DNA of 64,000 bases, taken from positions 2,418,001-2,482,000 of the forward strand of contig JAYJMM010000101.1 in assembly GCA_037349105.1 (NCBI GenBank), given 5' to 3'. A program made the translations under genes and the position numbers. The notes beneath the pieces were generated by a model that was not told where the DNA came from, made no database searches, and saw only the letters and a list, made by a program, of their open reading frames with translations. Positions 20,232 to 29,480 of the stretch are shown here, in pieces. The first letter of the stretch is position 1. The number at the start of each line of letters is the position of its first letter. This DNA comes from Limnomonas spitsbergensis. Its lineage: Eukaryota > Chlorophyta > Chlorophyceae > Chlamydomonadales.

Positions 20232-22117
20232 AAACTTACCCCCCCCACTAAACCCACTTGTCCCCACCTAAACCCACCTGCCTTGCCCCTTACCCACCTG
20301 CCCCACCTAAACCCACCTGCCTTGCCCCTTACCCACCAGTCCCCCCTAAACCCACCTGTCCCCCCTAAACCCACCTGCCCCCCCTAAACCCACCTGTCCC
20401 CCCTAAACCCACCTGCCCCCCCTAAACCAACCTGCCCCCCCTAAACCCACCTGTCCCCCCTCAACCTACCTGCCTTGCCCTAAACCCACCTGCCCCCCCT
20501 AAACCAACCTGCCCCCCCTAAACCCACCTGCCCCCCCTAAACCCACCTGCCCCCCCTAAACCCACCTGTCCCCCCTAAACCCACCTGTCCCCCCTTAACC
20601 CACCTGTCCCCCTAAACCCACCTGTCCCCCCTAAACCCACATGTCCCCCCTAAACCCACCTGTCCCCCCTTAACCCACCTGTCCCCCCTAAACCCACCTG
20701 TCCCCCCCTAAACCCACCTGTCCCCCCTAAACCCACCTGTCCCCCCTAAACCCACCTGTCCCCCCTAAACCCACCTGTCCCCCCTAAACCCACCTGTCCC
20801 CCCTAAACCCACCTGTCCCCCCTAAACCCACCTGTCCCCCCTAAACCCACCTGCCCCCCCTAAACCCACCTGTCCCCCCCTAAACCCACCTGTCCCCCCT
20901 AAACCCACCTGCCCTCCCTAAACCCACCTGTCCCCCCTAAACCCACCTGTCCCCCCTAAACCCACCTGTCCCCCCTAAACCCACCTGTCCCCCCTAAACC
21001 CACCTGCCTTGCCCTTAACCCACCTGTTCCCCCTACACCCACCTGTCCCCCTAAGCCACCTGCCCCCCCTAAACCCACCTGCCCCCCCTAAACCCACCTG
21101 CCTAGCACTAAACCCACCTGCATTGCCCTAAACCCACCTGTCCCCCCTAAACCCACCTGTCCCCCCTAAACCCACCTGTCCCCCCTAAACCCACCTGTCC
21201 CCCCTAAACCCACCTGCCCCCCCTAAACCCACCTGCCCCCCCTAAACCCACCTGTCCCCCCTAAACCTACCTGCCTTACCCTAAACCCACCTGTCCCCCC
21301 TTAACCCACCTGTCCCCCCTCAACCCACCTGTCCCCCCTAAACCTACCTGCCTTGCCCTAAACCCATTTGCCTTGCCCCTAAACCCCCCTGTCCCCCCTA
21401 AACCCACCTGTCCCCCCTAAACCCACCTGTCCCCCCTAAACCCACCTGTCCCCCCTAAACCCACCTGCCTTGCCCTAAACCCACCTGCCCCCCCGAAACC
21501 ACCTGCCACCCCTAAACCCACCTGTCCCCCCTTAACCCACCTGTCCCCCCTAAACCCACCTGTCCCCCCTAAACCCACCTGCCTTGCCCTAAACCCACCT
21601 GCCCCCCCGAAACCACCTGTCACCCCTAAACCCACCTGCCTTGCCCTAAACCCACCTGCTCCCCTAAAACCTACCTGCCCTCCTAAGCCACCTGCCCCCC
21701 CTAAACCCACCTGCCCTGCCCTAAACCCACCTGTCCCCCCTAAACCCACCTGCCCCCCCTAAACCCACCTGCCCTGCCCTAAACCCACCTGTCCCCCCTA
21801 AACCCACCTGCCCCCCTAAACCCACCTGTCCCCCCTAAACCCACCTGCCCCCCCTAAACCCACCTGCCCTGCCCTAAACCCACCTGCCCCCCCTAAACCC
21901 ACCTGCCCCCCTAAACCCACCTGCCTTGCCCTAAACCCACCTCCCCCCTCCTAAACCCACCTGTCCCCCCTAAACCAATTTGCCTTGCCCCTAAACCCAC
22001 CAGTCCACCCTAAACCCACCTGCCTTGCCCCTAACCCACCTGTCCTCCCTAAAACCACCTGCCTTGCCCTAAACCCACCTGCCCCCCCTAAACCCACCTG
22101 TCCCCCCTAAACCCTAG
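20232..22117 (-). repeat. 19 bp satellite array inside WRAP73 copy 3a intron
   Basis: About 100 units of 18-20 bp, CCCACCTGTCCCCCCTAAA and the CCTTGCCC variant. The right end is the WRAP73 5' splice site: on the minus strand CCACAG|GTGGGGCTAGGGTTTAGG and then GGGGACAG|GTGGGTTTAGGG repeated. The left end is a non-repeat segment (GTACAGCATC) also found at the left end of the unit 4 array. Confidence 0.95.
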
Positions 22118-22585
22118 CCCCACCTGTGGTGTCCATTGCATGTCTGTGACCTCAGCCAGGTGCATAAGTACTGCATCCAGCTGACCCGCATCCATATCCC
22201 AGATCCACACAGATCCGGGGCTGGCTAGACTGACTGAGGCGAGGTAGCGGCTATCAGGTCTCCACCTCAATGGACCTGATGGGTGGAGGAGGGAGGATAC
22301 GGGAGTGGGCTGGCTACACTGAATGACTCTACGCAGCCTCACCTGATGGGAGAGGGGATGCGAGGGAGAAGGGATCCAAGGGAGGGTCCACAATTGGAGG
22401 CGGGAACCATGGAGGGGGGGGGGGACATGTGGGTGCTGGGCTGACTGAGGCGAGCACTGCATGAGGATTGCAGTCTCCCTCAAAGCATGCAGGAAGCACT
22501 AAACACAAGTTCAGGAAGCCTGCATGTTAGTCGCTACGCATCTAGAGGAAAATAATAAAATGTACCCCTGGTATGGAGCATCTCA

Positions 22586-22755
22586 GGACACTGAAACTCA
22601 CCAGCATGGTGTAGGGTTGAGGGTTGAATCCTACCCCCAAACCCATTCAATGGACGGACACTCAAACTCACCAGCATGGTGTAGGGTTGAGGGTTGAATC
22701 CTACCCCCAAACCCATTCAATGGACTGACACTTAAACTCACCAGCATGGTTAAAT
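22586..22755 (-). repeat. 70 bp tandem repeat with GTGAGT
   Basis: Two and a half copies with exact 70 bp spacing (22586, 22656, 22726). On the minus strand each unit contains CATGCTG|GTGAGTTT, a near-consensus 5' splice site. Confidence 0.85.
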
Positions 22756-22829
22756 GTACCTGACCCTAAACCTGAACCCTTCCACGGACCAGATATTCAA
22801 ATGTATAGGGCTTCAACCTAACCCTTCTA

Positions 22830-23118
22830 CCCGAAGCGGATGCAACCTCAGTCGATGATTACACCTGGGTGCAGCGCCGGGCTGGGCCTTTCCGCTGGGA
22901 CCCGGAGAGTGGCGGCGTCTTGGTTCGCATCATGCCGGACGGGCGCTGCTGTGTGGTTCCCTCGTCCAGAGAGCGGCTGGCAGCCATCCGAGACGCCCGC
23001 GACAGCACCGGCCATTTCAGCGCCCATCGCACGGCAAGTATGCTGCTCCAACAGCATTGGTGGCGAGGGCTGCGCCGAGGCGTCAGAGCAGCGGTCAGGG
23101 CTTGTGACCGAGCTAGGG
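22830..23118 (+). mobile_element. retrotransposon integrase HHCC zinc-binding fragment, copy 3 (best preserved)
   Basis: Open frame of about 95 codons: DDYTWVQRRAGPFRWDPESG, then VLVRIMPDGRCCVVPS, RERLAAIRDARDSTGHFSAH, RTASMLLQQHWW and RGVRAAVRACDRAR. It is the region leading into and through the integrase H2C2 zinc finger of a Ty3/gypsy-like element. The HxxxxH first His is Arg here but the second is kept. The CxxC is reduced to a single Cys by a small deletion (CLVCNRAR in copy 2, CDRAR here). No catalytic DDE core follows; the frame runs into a 23 bp repeat. Confidence 0.75.
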
Positions 23119-23146
23119 ACTCCAAAGTTCCATGTTTCCCATCTCC

Positions 23147-23258
23147 TTCCCACCCTTCTCATCCTCCCCTACCCACCCTTCTCATCCTCCCCTGCCCACC
23201 CTTCTCATCCTCCCCTGCCCACCCTTCTCATCCTCGCCTGCCCACCCTTCTCACCAGG
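23147..23258 (+). repeat. 23 bp pyrimidine-rich tandem repeat
   Basis: Five copies of CCCACCCTTCTCATCCTCCC plus CTG, directly after the integrase fragment. Only a single copy is present at the matching place in units 1 and 2. Confidence 0.9.
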
Positions 23259-23261
23259 GCC

Positions 23262-23668
23262 TGCCAGTGGGTAATCAAAAGGGTTCAGGGTCTGTTGGTG
23301 GGCAATCAAAAGGGTTCAGGGCCTCGGGTTAAGTAATCAAAAGGGTTGAGGGCTTTCGGTGTGTAATAAAAAGGGTTCAGGGTATGCCGTTGTATAATCA
23401 AAAGAGCACAGGGCCTGACGGTGGGTAATCTAAAGGGTTCAGGGCCTGCCGATGGGTTATCAAAATGGTTCAGGTCCTGCCGGTGGGTAATCAAAAGGGT
23501 TCAGAGCCTGCCGGAGGGGTATCAAAAGGGTTCAGGGCCTGCCGGTGGGTAATCAAAAGGGTTCAGGGCCTGTCAGTGGGTAATCAAAAGGATTCAGGGC
23601 CTGCCGGTGGGTGATCAAAAGGGTTCAGGGCCTGCCGATGGGTATTCAAAAGGGTTCAGGACCTGCAG
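23262..23668 (+). repeat. 31 bp minisatellite
   Basis: About 13 copies of a 31 bp unit, GGGTAATCAAAAGGGTTCAG then GGCCTGCCGGT, with point differences. Units 1 and 3b have one or two degenerate copies (about 3630 and 25690). It lies in the WRAP73 interval where one WD40-blade exon is missing. Confidence 0.92.
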
Positions 23669-24119
23669 GTTGGGAGCATACAGCCTGGCATGAGCTTCTT
23701 ACACTTAACGTTGAGGACAGGGGCCTGCCGAGAAACATTAAACAGACAGCCAATAGGATTTCCCCTTCCTCCAATATACAGGTCAAGAGTGGGCGGGGGT
23801 CAGAGGGAGGGTCCAGTCATAAACAAAAGGACGCATCACACGAGTCAGCGAGGTGCCTGCTGGGTGGGTCATATCAGTTGTGTGAGGGGCTTTTGCTGGG
23901 AGGCAGTCACACGCGCCATCTTACTTCAAAAAGGGTCCAGTTCCAATTGCCAATTTGCTGCCCAAGGCGATTTAAACAGATATAGACCGACTGTGCCCCA
24001 CACCTGCCATCGATAGCATGCACTGCCACTCGGTAGGTGACTGGGCCATCCAGCAGCGCCATGCATCCCCCATCCGGCAACCATGACAGCTCAGTCGCAT
24101 ATGATGTGGATGTTGGGGA

Positions 24120-24510
24120 ATGGTGCATCTGGGAGCAGGAGGCCGTGTCATAAACGCTGACATGGTCCCGACGTCAGAACCGCTGAGGGAGGGAGACGAG
24201 GGTGCAGGGTTGAGGGTTCAAGTCTGGAAGTGCTTCATCAGGATCTATGAGGGGGTGTCAAACCTGCTGACACAGTTGCCACATTCACAAAACTGAGCGG
24301 AGGGCAGGAGGGTCACAGCTTATACGGGCCGAGGGTGTTGAGTTTGAGGGTTGGAAGTGTTGCTGCTGGGCCCAAGGAGGATGTTCTACGCGCTGATAGG
24401 GTCTTGACGCCTGCACCTCTGACCTTGGGCTTGGAGGCTCCGAAGGGCTGAGGGGTGAGGGTTGGAAGTGTTGGAGCTGGGACCACAAGGCGATATCGAG
24501 ATCACACAAG
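24120..24510 (-). repeat. ~115 bp degenerate repeats of WRAP73 exon start, unit 3a
   Basis: About three decayed copies after the real exon (GGAAGTGCTTCATCAGG near 24226, GGAAGTGTTGCTGCTGGG near 24350, GGAAGTGTTGGAGCTGGG near 24463). On the minus strand they resemble LWSQLQHF- and QQQHFQ-type versions of the exon start. Confidence 0.65.
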
Positions 24511-24980
24511 TGGAAGCCTTTTGTATGAACACTGCTCAGCTACATGCCTACATTTCAGTCACGCCTGGGTCTGTAGCTGAGGTAAGTGCTAGTGGTAAGG
24601 CGGCTGGCTGCTGCCTAGCTGAGCAACAGGGTGGAGGCTGGCCTAGGGTTTAGCGCTAGTTGGGCCATGTACTGCCCACAAGGGCTGAAGGCGATGCCCT
24701 GGTCGGACGACTTTGTACCGGGCAGGTAGAGGCATCTGCGACCCTCTGCAGATTTAACAGGTGCATTTACACCAACAACAAAATGACAAAAAACAGGATT
24801 TCCCACCCGGTTAGTTCACAGTTAGTGGCACTTGCCATCCTGGAATGGAATGGATGAACAACATTTGTAATGTTTTAGTAAAACAGGTTTCTGCTTTTTG
24901 TTGCTGGCAGAAAGTAGCACGTCTGCAAACCTGGAATGAAAGGGTTGAAATAAAAATATCCAAAACATATATATATATAA

Positions 24981-25004
24981 CCCTAAACCCTAAACCCTAA
25001 ACCC
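24981..25004 (+). repeat. interstitial telomeric repeat (CCCTAAA)3
   Basis: Three perfect CCCTAAA repeats plus CCC, preceded by an AT dinucleotide run (24966-24979) and passing directly into the 19 bp satellite. This is the seam between remnants 3a and 3b. Confidence 0.95.
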
Positions 25005-25236
25005 ACATGTCCCCCCTAAACCCACCTGCCCCCCTAAACCCACCTGCCTTGCCCTAAACCCACCTGTCCCCCCTAAACCCACCTGTCCCCTCTAAACCCA
25101 CCTGCCTTGCCCATAACCCCACTGCCCCCCTAAACCCACCTGTCCCCCCTAAACCCACCTGCCCCCCCTAAACCCACCTGTCCCCCCTAAACCCACCTGC
25201 CTGGCCCTAAACCCACCTGCTCCCCCTAAACCCTAG
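25005..25236 (-). repeat. short 19 bp satellite array at WRAP73 copy 3b donor
   Basis: About 12 units. The right end is the 5' splice site of the DMQWTPQ exon in copy 3b (here CCATAG|GTAGGGCTAGGGTTTAGG), the same junction as at 22118-22124. Confidence 0.93.
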
Positions 25237-25461
25237 CCCTACCTATGGTGCCCATTACATGTCTGTGACCTCAGCCAGGTGCATAAGTACTGCATCCAGC
25301 TGACCCACATCCATATCCCAGATCCACACAGATCCGGGGCTGGCTAGACTGACTGAGGCGAGGTAGCGGCTGTCAGGGCTCCACCTCAATAGACCTGATG
25401 GGTGGAGGAGGGAGGATACGGGAGTGGACTGGCTACACTGAATGACTCTACGCAGCCTCAC

Positions 25462-26075
25462 CTGATGGGAGAGGGGATGTGAGGGAGAAGGGATCTTCCG
25501 CCAACGTTTAAATTTGCATTCCGGGTTGATCTTCTGTTCAGGTCAGGTCATTGAATGCGCGGAATTTGCACCTCCAAAAAGGGTTCAGGGGCTTGCCATG
25601 TAATAAAAGAATAGCTGGACGTCATGAGTTCATACCTCTCACACCAGGCCAGGGGTCCATACGTAGGCCAGGGGTCCATGCGAGAGATCAAATGATTCAG
25701 GGTCTGCCTGTAGATAATAATAATAAAAGTTCAGGGCCTTCCGGGTAATAACATGCAACCAAGTATCAGGGTCTGACACGCAACCAGCGGCCTGCCGAGC
25801 AACAAAAATAGACAGCCGTCAGGATTCCCCCCCTCATACTCAGAGGCCAAGAAAGGACAGCAAAGGGGCAAATAAGAAACGTATGTGCCCTTCCGCAGCA
25901 AAAGAGTCAGCTAAGGGCCTGCCGGGTGGGTCATAGAAACGTGTGGGGCCTGCCGTGTGGGTGTCATAACAAACGTGGGGGATTCAGCTGGGTTGCAAAG
26001 AAGGTTATGTCCCATGCGCCATCTTGTGATCTTCCGAGGAGATTTAAACTAGTACAGGCCGATTACAACTCCCAC
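25462..26075. other. unit 3b intronic spacer
   Basis: 25550-25745 matches unit 1 (3540-3700); 25735-26045 matches unit 2 (12080-12400). No integrase fragment is present here, unlike the other copies. No gene. Confidence 0.45.
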
Positions 26076-26159
26076 CTGCCATCGATAGCATGCACCGCCA
26101 CACGGTAGGTGAGTGGACCATCCAGCTGCGCCTCACAGCCCCCATCCGGCGACCATGAC

Positions 26160-27120
26160 AGCTCAGTGGCATATGATGTGGATATTGGGGAATGATGCAG
26201 CTGGAACCAGGAGGCCGTGTCATAACGCTGACATGGTCCCAACATTCGTACCACTGATGAGTGGGCGAAGAGGGCGTAGTGTTCAGGGTTAAGTGATGCA
26301 TGGAGGTTTGGAAGTGCTGCAGCCGGGTGCACGAAGCCGCGCTGTAAAAACCAACATGGTCCCAACAATGGTACTGCTGTGGGGGGAGGAGTGTTGAGGG
26401 TTAAGTTTAATGGTTCAGAGTTCAAAGTTTGGAAGTGCTGCTGCTGGAACCATAAGGAGATTTCGTATACACTGTCATGGTCTTGACATTGATACCACGA
26501 AAGGGGGTAGATGAAGGTTAAAGGTTGAGGGTTAATAATTGGAGGTTTGGAAGTGCTGCAGCTGAGTCCAGGAGAACATGTTTACATCTTATAGACACTG
26601 GCATGGTCTCGACACTCGTTATGATGAACAGAGGGCTGGGAGAGGCTCAGATGGATCAAGGGTTGAGGATTGTGGGTTGAAGGTTGAGGGTTGAGGGTTG
26701 AGGATTGTGGGTTGTGGGTTGGGGTTGAGGTCTCCTTCTCTCCGTATTTGTAACGTTGACAAGCCCCTTCACCTTCAACTTCGAACCTTCAGCGGGGGGA
26801 GGAGGGTTCGGAGTAGAGGGTTTCAGGGTTTAGGGGTTTCTTTGGAGGAGGTTGGGAACGATGCAGCATATACCATTAGTGAGTTGGTGTTGATGAGTTG
26901 GTGTCACAAACGCTGACGGTATTCACGTCGCTGGGCGGGGGGCAGGAGCTATAGAGGGCTTTAGGGTCAGGGGGTTAAGGATCAAGAGGTGGAGATTTTG
27001 AAATTATGCCGCTGAGATGACGAGGGGGTATCGTCATTGCTGACATCTGGCATCTGAGGGAACGCTGAGGGGAGGGTCAGGGTGCGGGGCTAGAGGTTTG
27101 GAAGTGACGCAGCTTGACCT
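26160..27120 (-). repeat. ~115 bp degenerate repeats of WRAP73 exon start, unit 3b
   Basis: The longest block of this family, about seven or eight decayed copies (landmark GGAAGTGCTGC(A/T)GC near 26310, 26432 and 26548, and GGAAGTGACGCAGC near 27099), separated by GAGGGTTGAGGGTT tracts; 26655-26730 is a small run of that GGGTTGAGG motif. Confidence 0.7.
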
Positions 27121-27402
27121 ATGAGACGGTGTCCATTCACTGGGCTAGTGGATTGTGTAAAGGGTTTGGGGCCCTGTGTTTGCAGGGGTTTTAGGGCTTT
27201 GCGGTTTAAGGGGTTTTACTGCTCTGTGTTTCTCACATCTTCTCTTTTTATTCAAGCGAGGATGTGTGAGAGGGCGGAGACGTGGCAAGAGGGTTCGGGC
27301 TTACAAAAGTGAAAGGGTGGGGATAGGGTGGGGGGAGGACAATCCATGGGGCTGGTTTCCACTGGTTGCATTTGTAACAGAAGATCAAAGAGGGGGAAAA
27401 AG
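27121..27402. other. spacer before the unit 3b 34 bp array
   Basis: Matches 3730-3960 of unit 1. A short plus-strand frame crosses it but its register differs between copies. No gene. Confidence 0.4.
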
Positions 27403-28760
27403 CTGAGTTGGAGGCTGACCTAGGGTTTACCTCTAGCTGAGTTGGAGGCTGACCTAGGGTTTACCTCTAGCTGAGTTGGAGGCTGACCTAGGGTTTACCT
27501 CTAGCTGACTTGGAGGCTGACCTAGGGTTTACCTCTAGCTGAGTTGGAGGCTGACCTAGGGTTTACCTCTAGCTGACTTGGAGGCTGACCTAGGGTTTAC
27601 CTCTAGCTGAGTTAAAGGATGACCTAGGGTTTACCTCTAGCTGAGGTGGAGGCTGACCTAGGGTTTACCTCTAGCTGAGGTGGAGGCTGACCTAGGGTTT
27701 ACCTCTAGCTGACTTGGAGGCTGACCTAGGGTTTACCTCTAGCTGAGTTGGAGGCTGACCTAGGGTTTACCTCTAGCTGAGTTGGAGGCTGACCTAGGGT
27801 TTACCTATAGCTGAGTTAAAGGCTGACCTAGGGTTTACCTCTAGCTGAGGTGGAGGCTGACCTAGGGTTTACCTCCAGCTGAGTTGGAGGCTGACCTAGG
27901 GTTCACCTATAGCTGAGTTGGAGGCTGACCTAGGGTTTACCTCCATCTGAGGTGGAGGATGACCTAGGGTTTACCTCTAGCTGAGTTGGAGGCTGACCTA
28001 GGGTTGACCTCCAGCTGAGTTGGAGGATGATCTAGGGTTTACCTCCAGCTGAGTTAGAGGCTGACCTAGGGTTTACCTCCAGCTGAGTTGGAGGCTGATC
28101 TAGGGTTTATCTCCAGCTGAGTTGGGGGCTGAATTAGGGTTAACCTCCAGCTGAGTTGGAGGCTAACCTAGGGTTTACCTCTAGCTGAGTTGGAGGCTGA
28201 CCTAGGGTCTTCCTCCAGCTGAGTTGGAGGCTGACCTAGGGTTTACCTCCAGCTGAGTTGGAGGCTGACCTAGGGTTTACCTCCAGCTGAGGTGGAGGCT
28301 GACCTAGGGTTTACCTCCAGCTGAGTTGGAGGCTGACCTAGGGTTTACCTCCAGCTGAGTTGGAGGCTGACCTAGGGTTTACCCCAGCTGAGTTGGAGGC
28401 TGACCTAGGGTTTACCTCCATCTGAGTTGGAGGCTGACCTAGGGTTTACCTCCAGCTGAGTTGGAGGATGACCTAGGGTTTACCTCCAGCTGAGTTGGAG
28501 GCTGACCTAGGGTTTACCTCCAGCTGAGTTGGAGGCTGACTAGGCTGACCTAGGGTTTACCTCCAGCTGAGTTGGAGGCTGACCTAGGGTTTACCTCCAG
28601 CTGAGTTGGAGGATGACCTAGGGTTTACCTCCAGCTGAGGTGGAGACTGACCTACTCATAAGCGCTCGTCAAATATATGCTACATTGCATCAGGCCTGAT
28701 TACTTGCTTCTGGCTGCTGCCTGCCTGAGCAACAAGGGTGGAGGCTGACCTAGGGTTAAC
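27403..28760 (-). repeat. 34 bp minisatellite at WRAP73 5' splice site, unit 3b (largest)
   Basis: About 37 copies from 27403 to about 28652, then a non-repeat segment (28653-28738) and a final partial unit that meets the exon at 28761. There is a gradient: CTCTAG units dominate the left half and CTCCAG units the right, so the array grew in blocks. Each unit has AG|GTAAAC on the minus strand. Confidence 0.95.
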
Positions 28761-28842
28761 CTCTAGTTGGGCCATATCCTGCCCACAAGGGCTGAAGGCG
28801 ATGCCCCAGTTGGTGGACTCTGCACCGGACAGGTGGTGGCAC

Positions 28843-29197
28843 CTGCGGGTTGAACGGGTGCATTTTTTAATGTCTGAATACTTGTGTTCCTGTCGGGTCC
28901 GGTTGAGGCACCCGCCATCCTGGACCGGAATGGATTTAAAACTGTGTTTGACGTCAAAGGGCAGGATATCACAAAGTGAGCTCTGTATGTCACAAGACAG
29001 GATTTTATTGTCGGCAGGTATTGGCACTTACATCCCGGAAAGGAATGACCTGCTTGTATGTATGGCTAAGGCAGCATTTTGATCCGGGCAGGTAGTGGTT
29101 AATCTGCAAATGGTTAATCTGCAAATGAAATGGATAACAAGCAAGTCTGTGTTGCTGATCAAATAATGAAACCAAGAAAGGGCTGTTCCCCCCGCAG
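28843..29197. other. conserved spacer, unit 3
   Basis: Counterpart of 4768-5150, including a small internal tandem duplication of GGTTAATCTGCAAATG at 29096-29126. It ends in CCCCCGCAG. No gene recognised. Confidence 0.4.
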
Positions 29198-29480
29198 GTT
29201 GGAATATCTGCCATTCTGCACAAGTGCAAAGGGGATGGACCCAGTTTCACAATTCAGACTCTCAATTCGCCTTAAGAAAGAAGCTCTAGACAGCTACTGC
29301 AGTCCAGGTCCAATCCATGTAGCTGATATTTGATTTAAAGTAAGTCTTAAGGCTGGACTACGTCAACAGGCGGAAGAGCTCCATCTTATTGCAGGTTCAG
29401 CTTGAAGAAATGAAAATGCTTCACGCATGGTCTCATTTCAGCATACCCTGAGGGACCCAACCATAGTGTGGATCTCCAAG
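29198..29480 (+). pseudogene. decayed plus-strand exon of unknown gene, copy 3
   Basis: Homolog of 5151-5434 and 14103-14386 with three in-frame stops and a 1 bp net loss (283 bp). It still ends at AAG|GTATGT. The most decayed copy. Confidence 0.4.

Larger units (their letters stand above)
19793..24745 (-). pseudogene. WRAP73: WRAP73/WDR8-like WD40 pseudogene, copy 3a
   Basis: Exons on the minus strand: 24745-about 24655 (acceptor CTGCAG; LPGTKSSDQGIAFSPCGQYM and AQL, but the donor AGAGGTAAAC has become AGCGCTAAAC); 24182-24004 (acceptor CCTCAG; an in-frame TGA near its start, then VSVYDTAS to TELSWLPDGG and VAVHAIDG, donor CAG|GTGTGG); 22342-22124 (acceptor CATCAG; 73 open codons including RPDSRYLASVSLASPGSVWI and AEVTDMQWTPQ, donor CAG|GTGGGG); 19888-19793 (terminal exon, WSPHGSSFLLTSRDC to GNQ and TGA). 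The LLATATSTSR exon is deleted and the intron between the last two exons is occupied by 1.9 kb of 19 bp satellite. A nonsense codon, a lost donor and missing exons make it a pseudogene. Confidence 0.75.
25243..28842 (-). pseudogene. WRAP73: WRAP73/WDR8-like WD40 pseudogene, copy 3b
   Basis: Exons on the minus strand: 28842-28761 (acceptor CCCGCAG; CHHLSGAESTNWGIAFSPCG then QDMAQLE; donor GTAAAC changed to GTTAAC); 26253-26076 (acceptor CATCAG; WYECWDHVSV, then a 1 bp deletion shifts the frame, 178 bp against 179 in copies 2 and 3a; donor CAG|GTGGGA); 25461-25243 (SPDSRYLASVSLASPGSVWI and so on, but CAA has become TAA inside DMQW and the last codon is TAG). No LLATATSTSR or terminal exon follows before copy 3a. 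At least three disabling changes. Confidence 0.75.
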
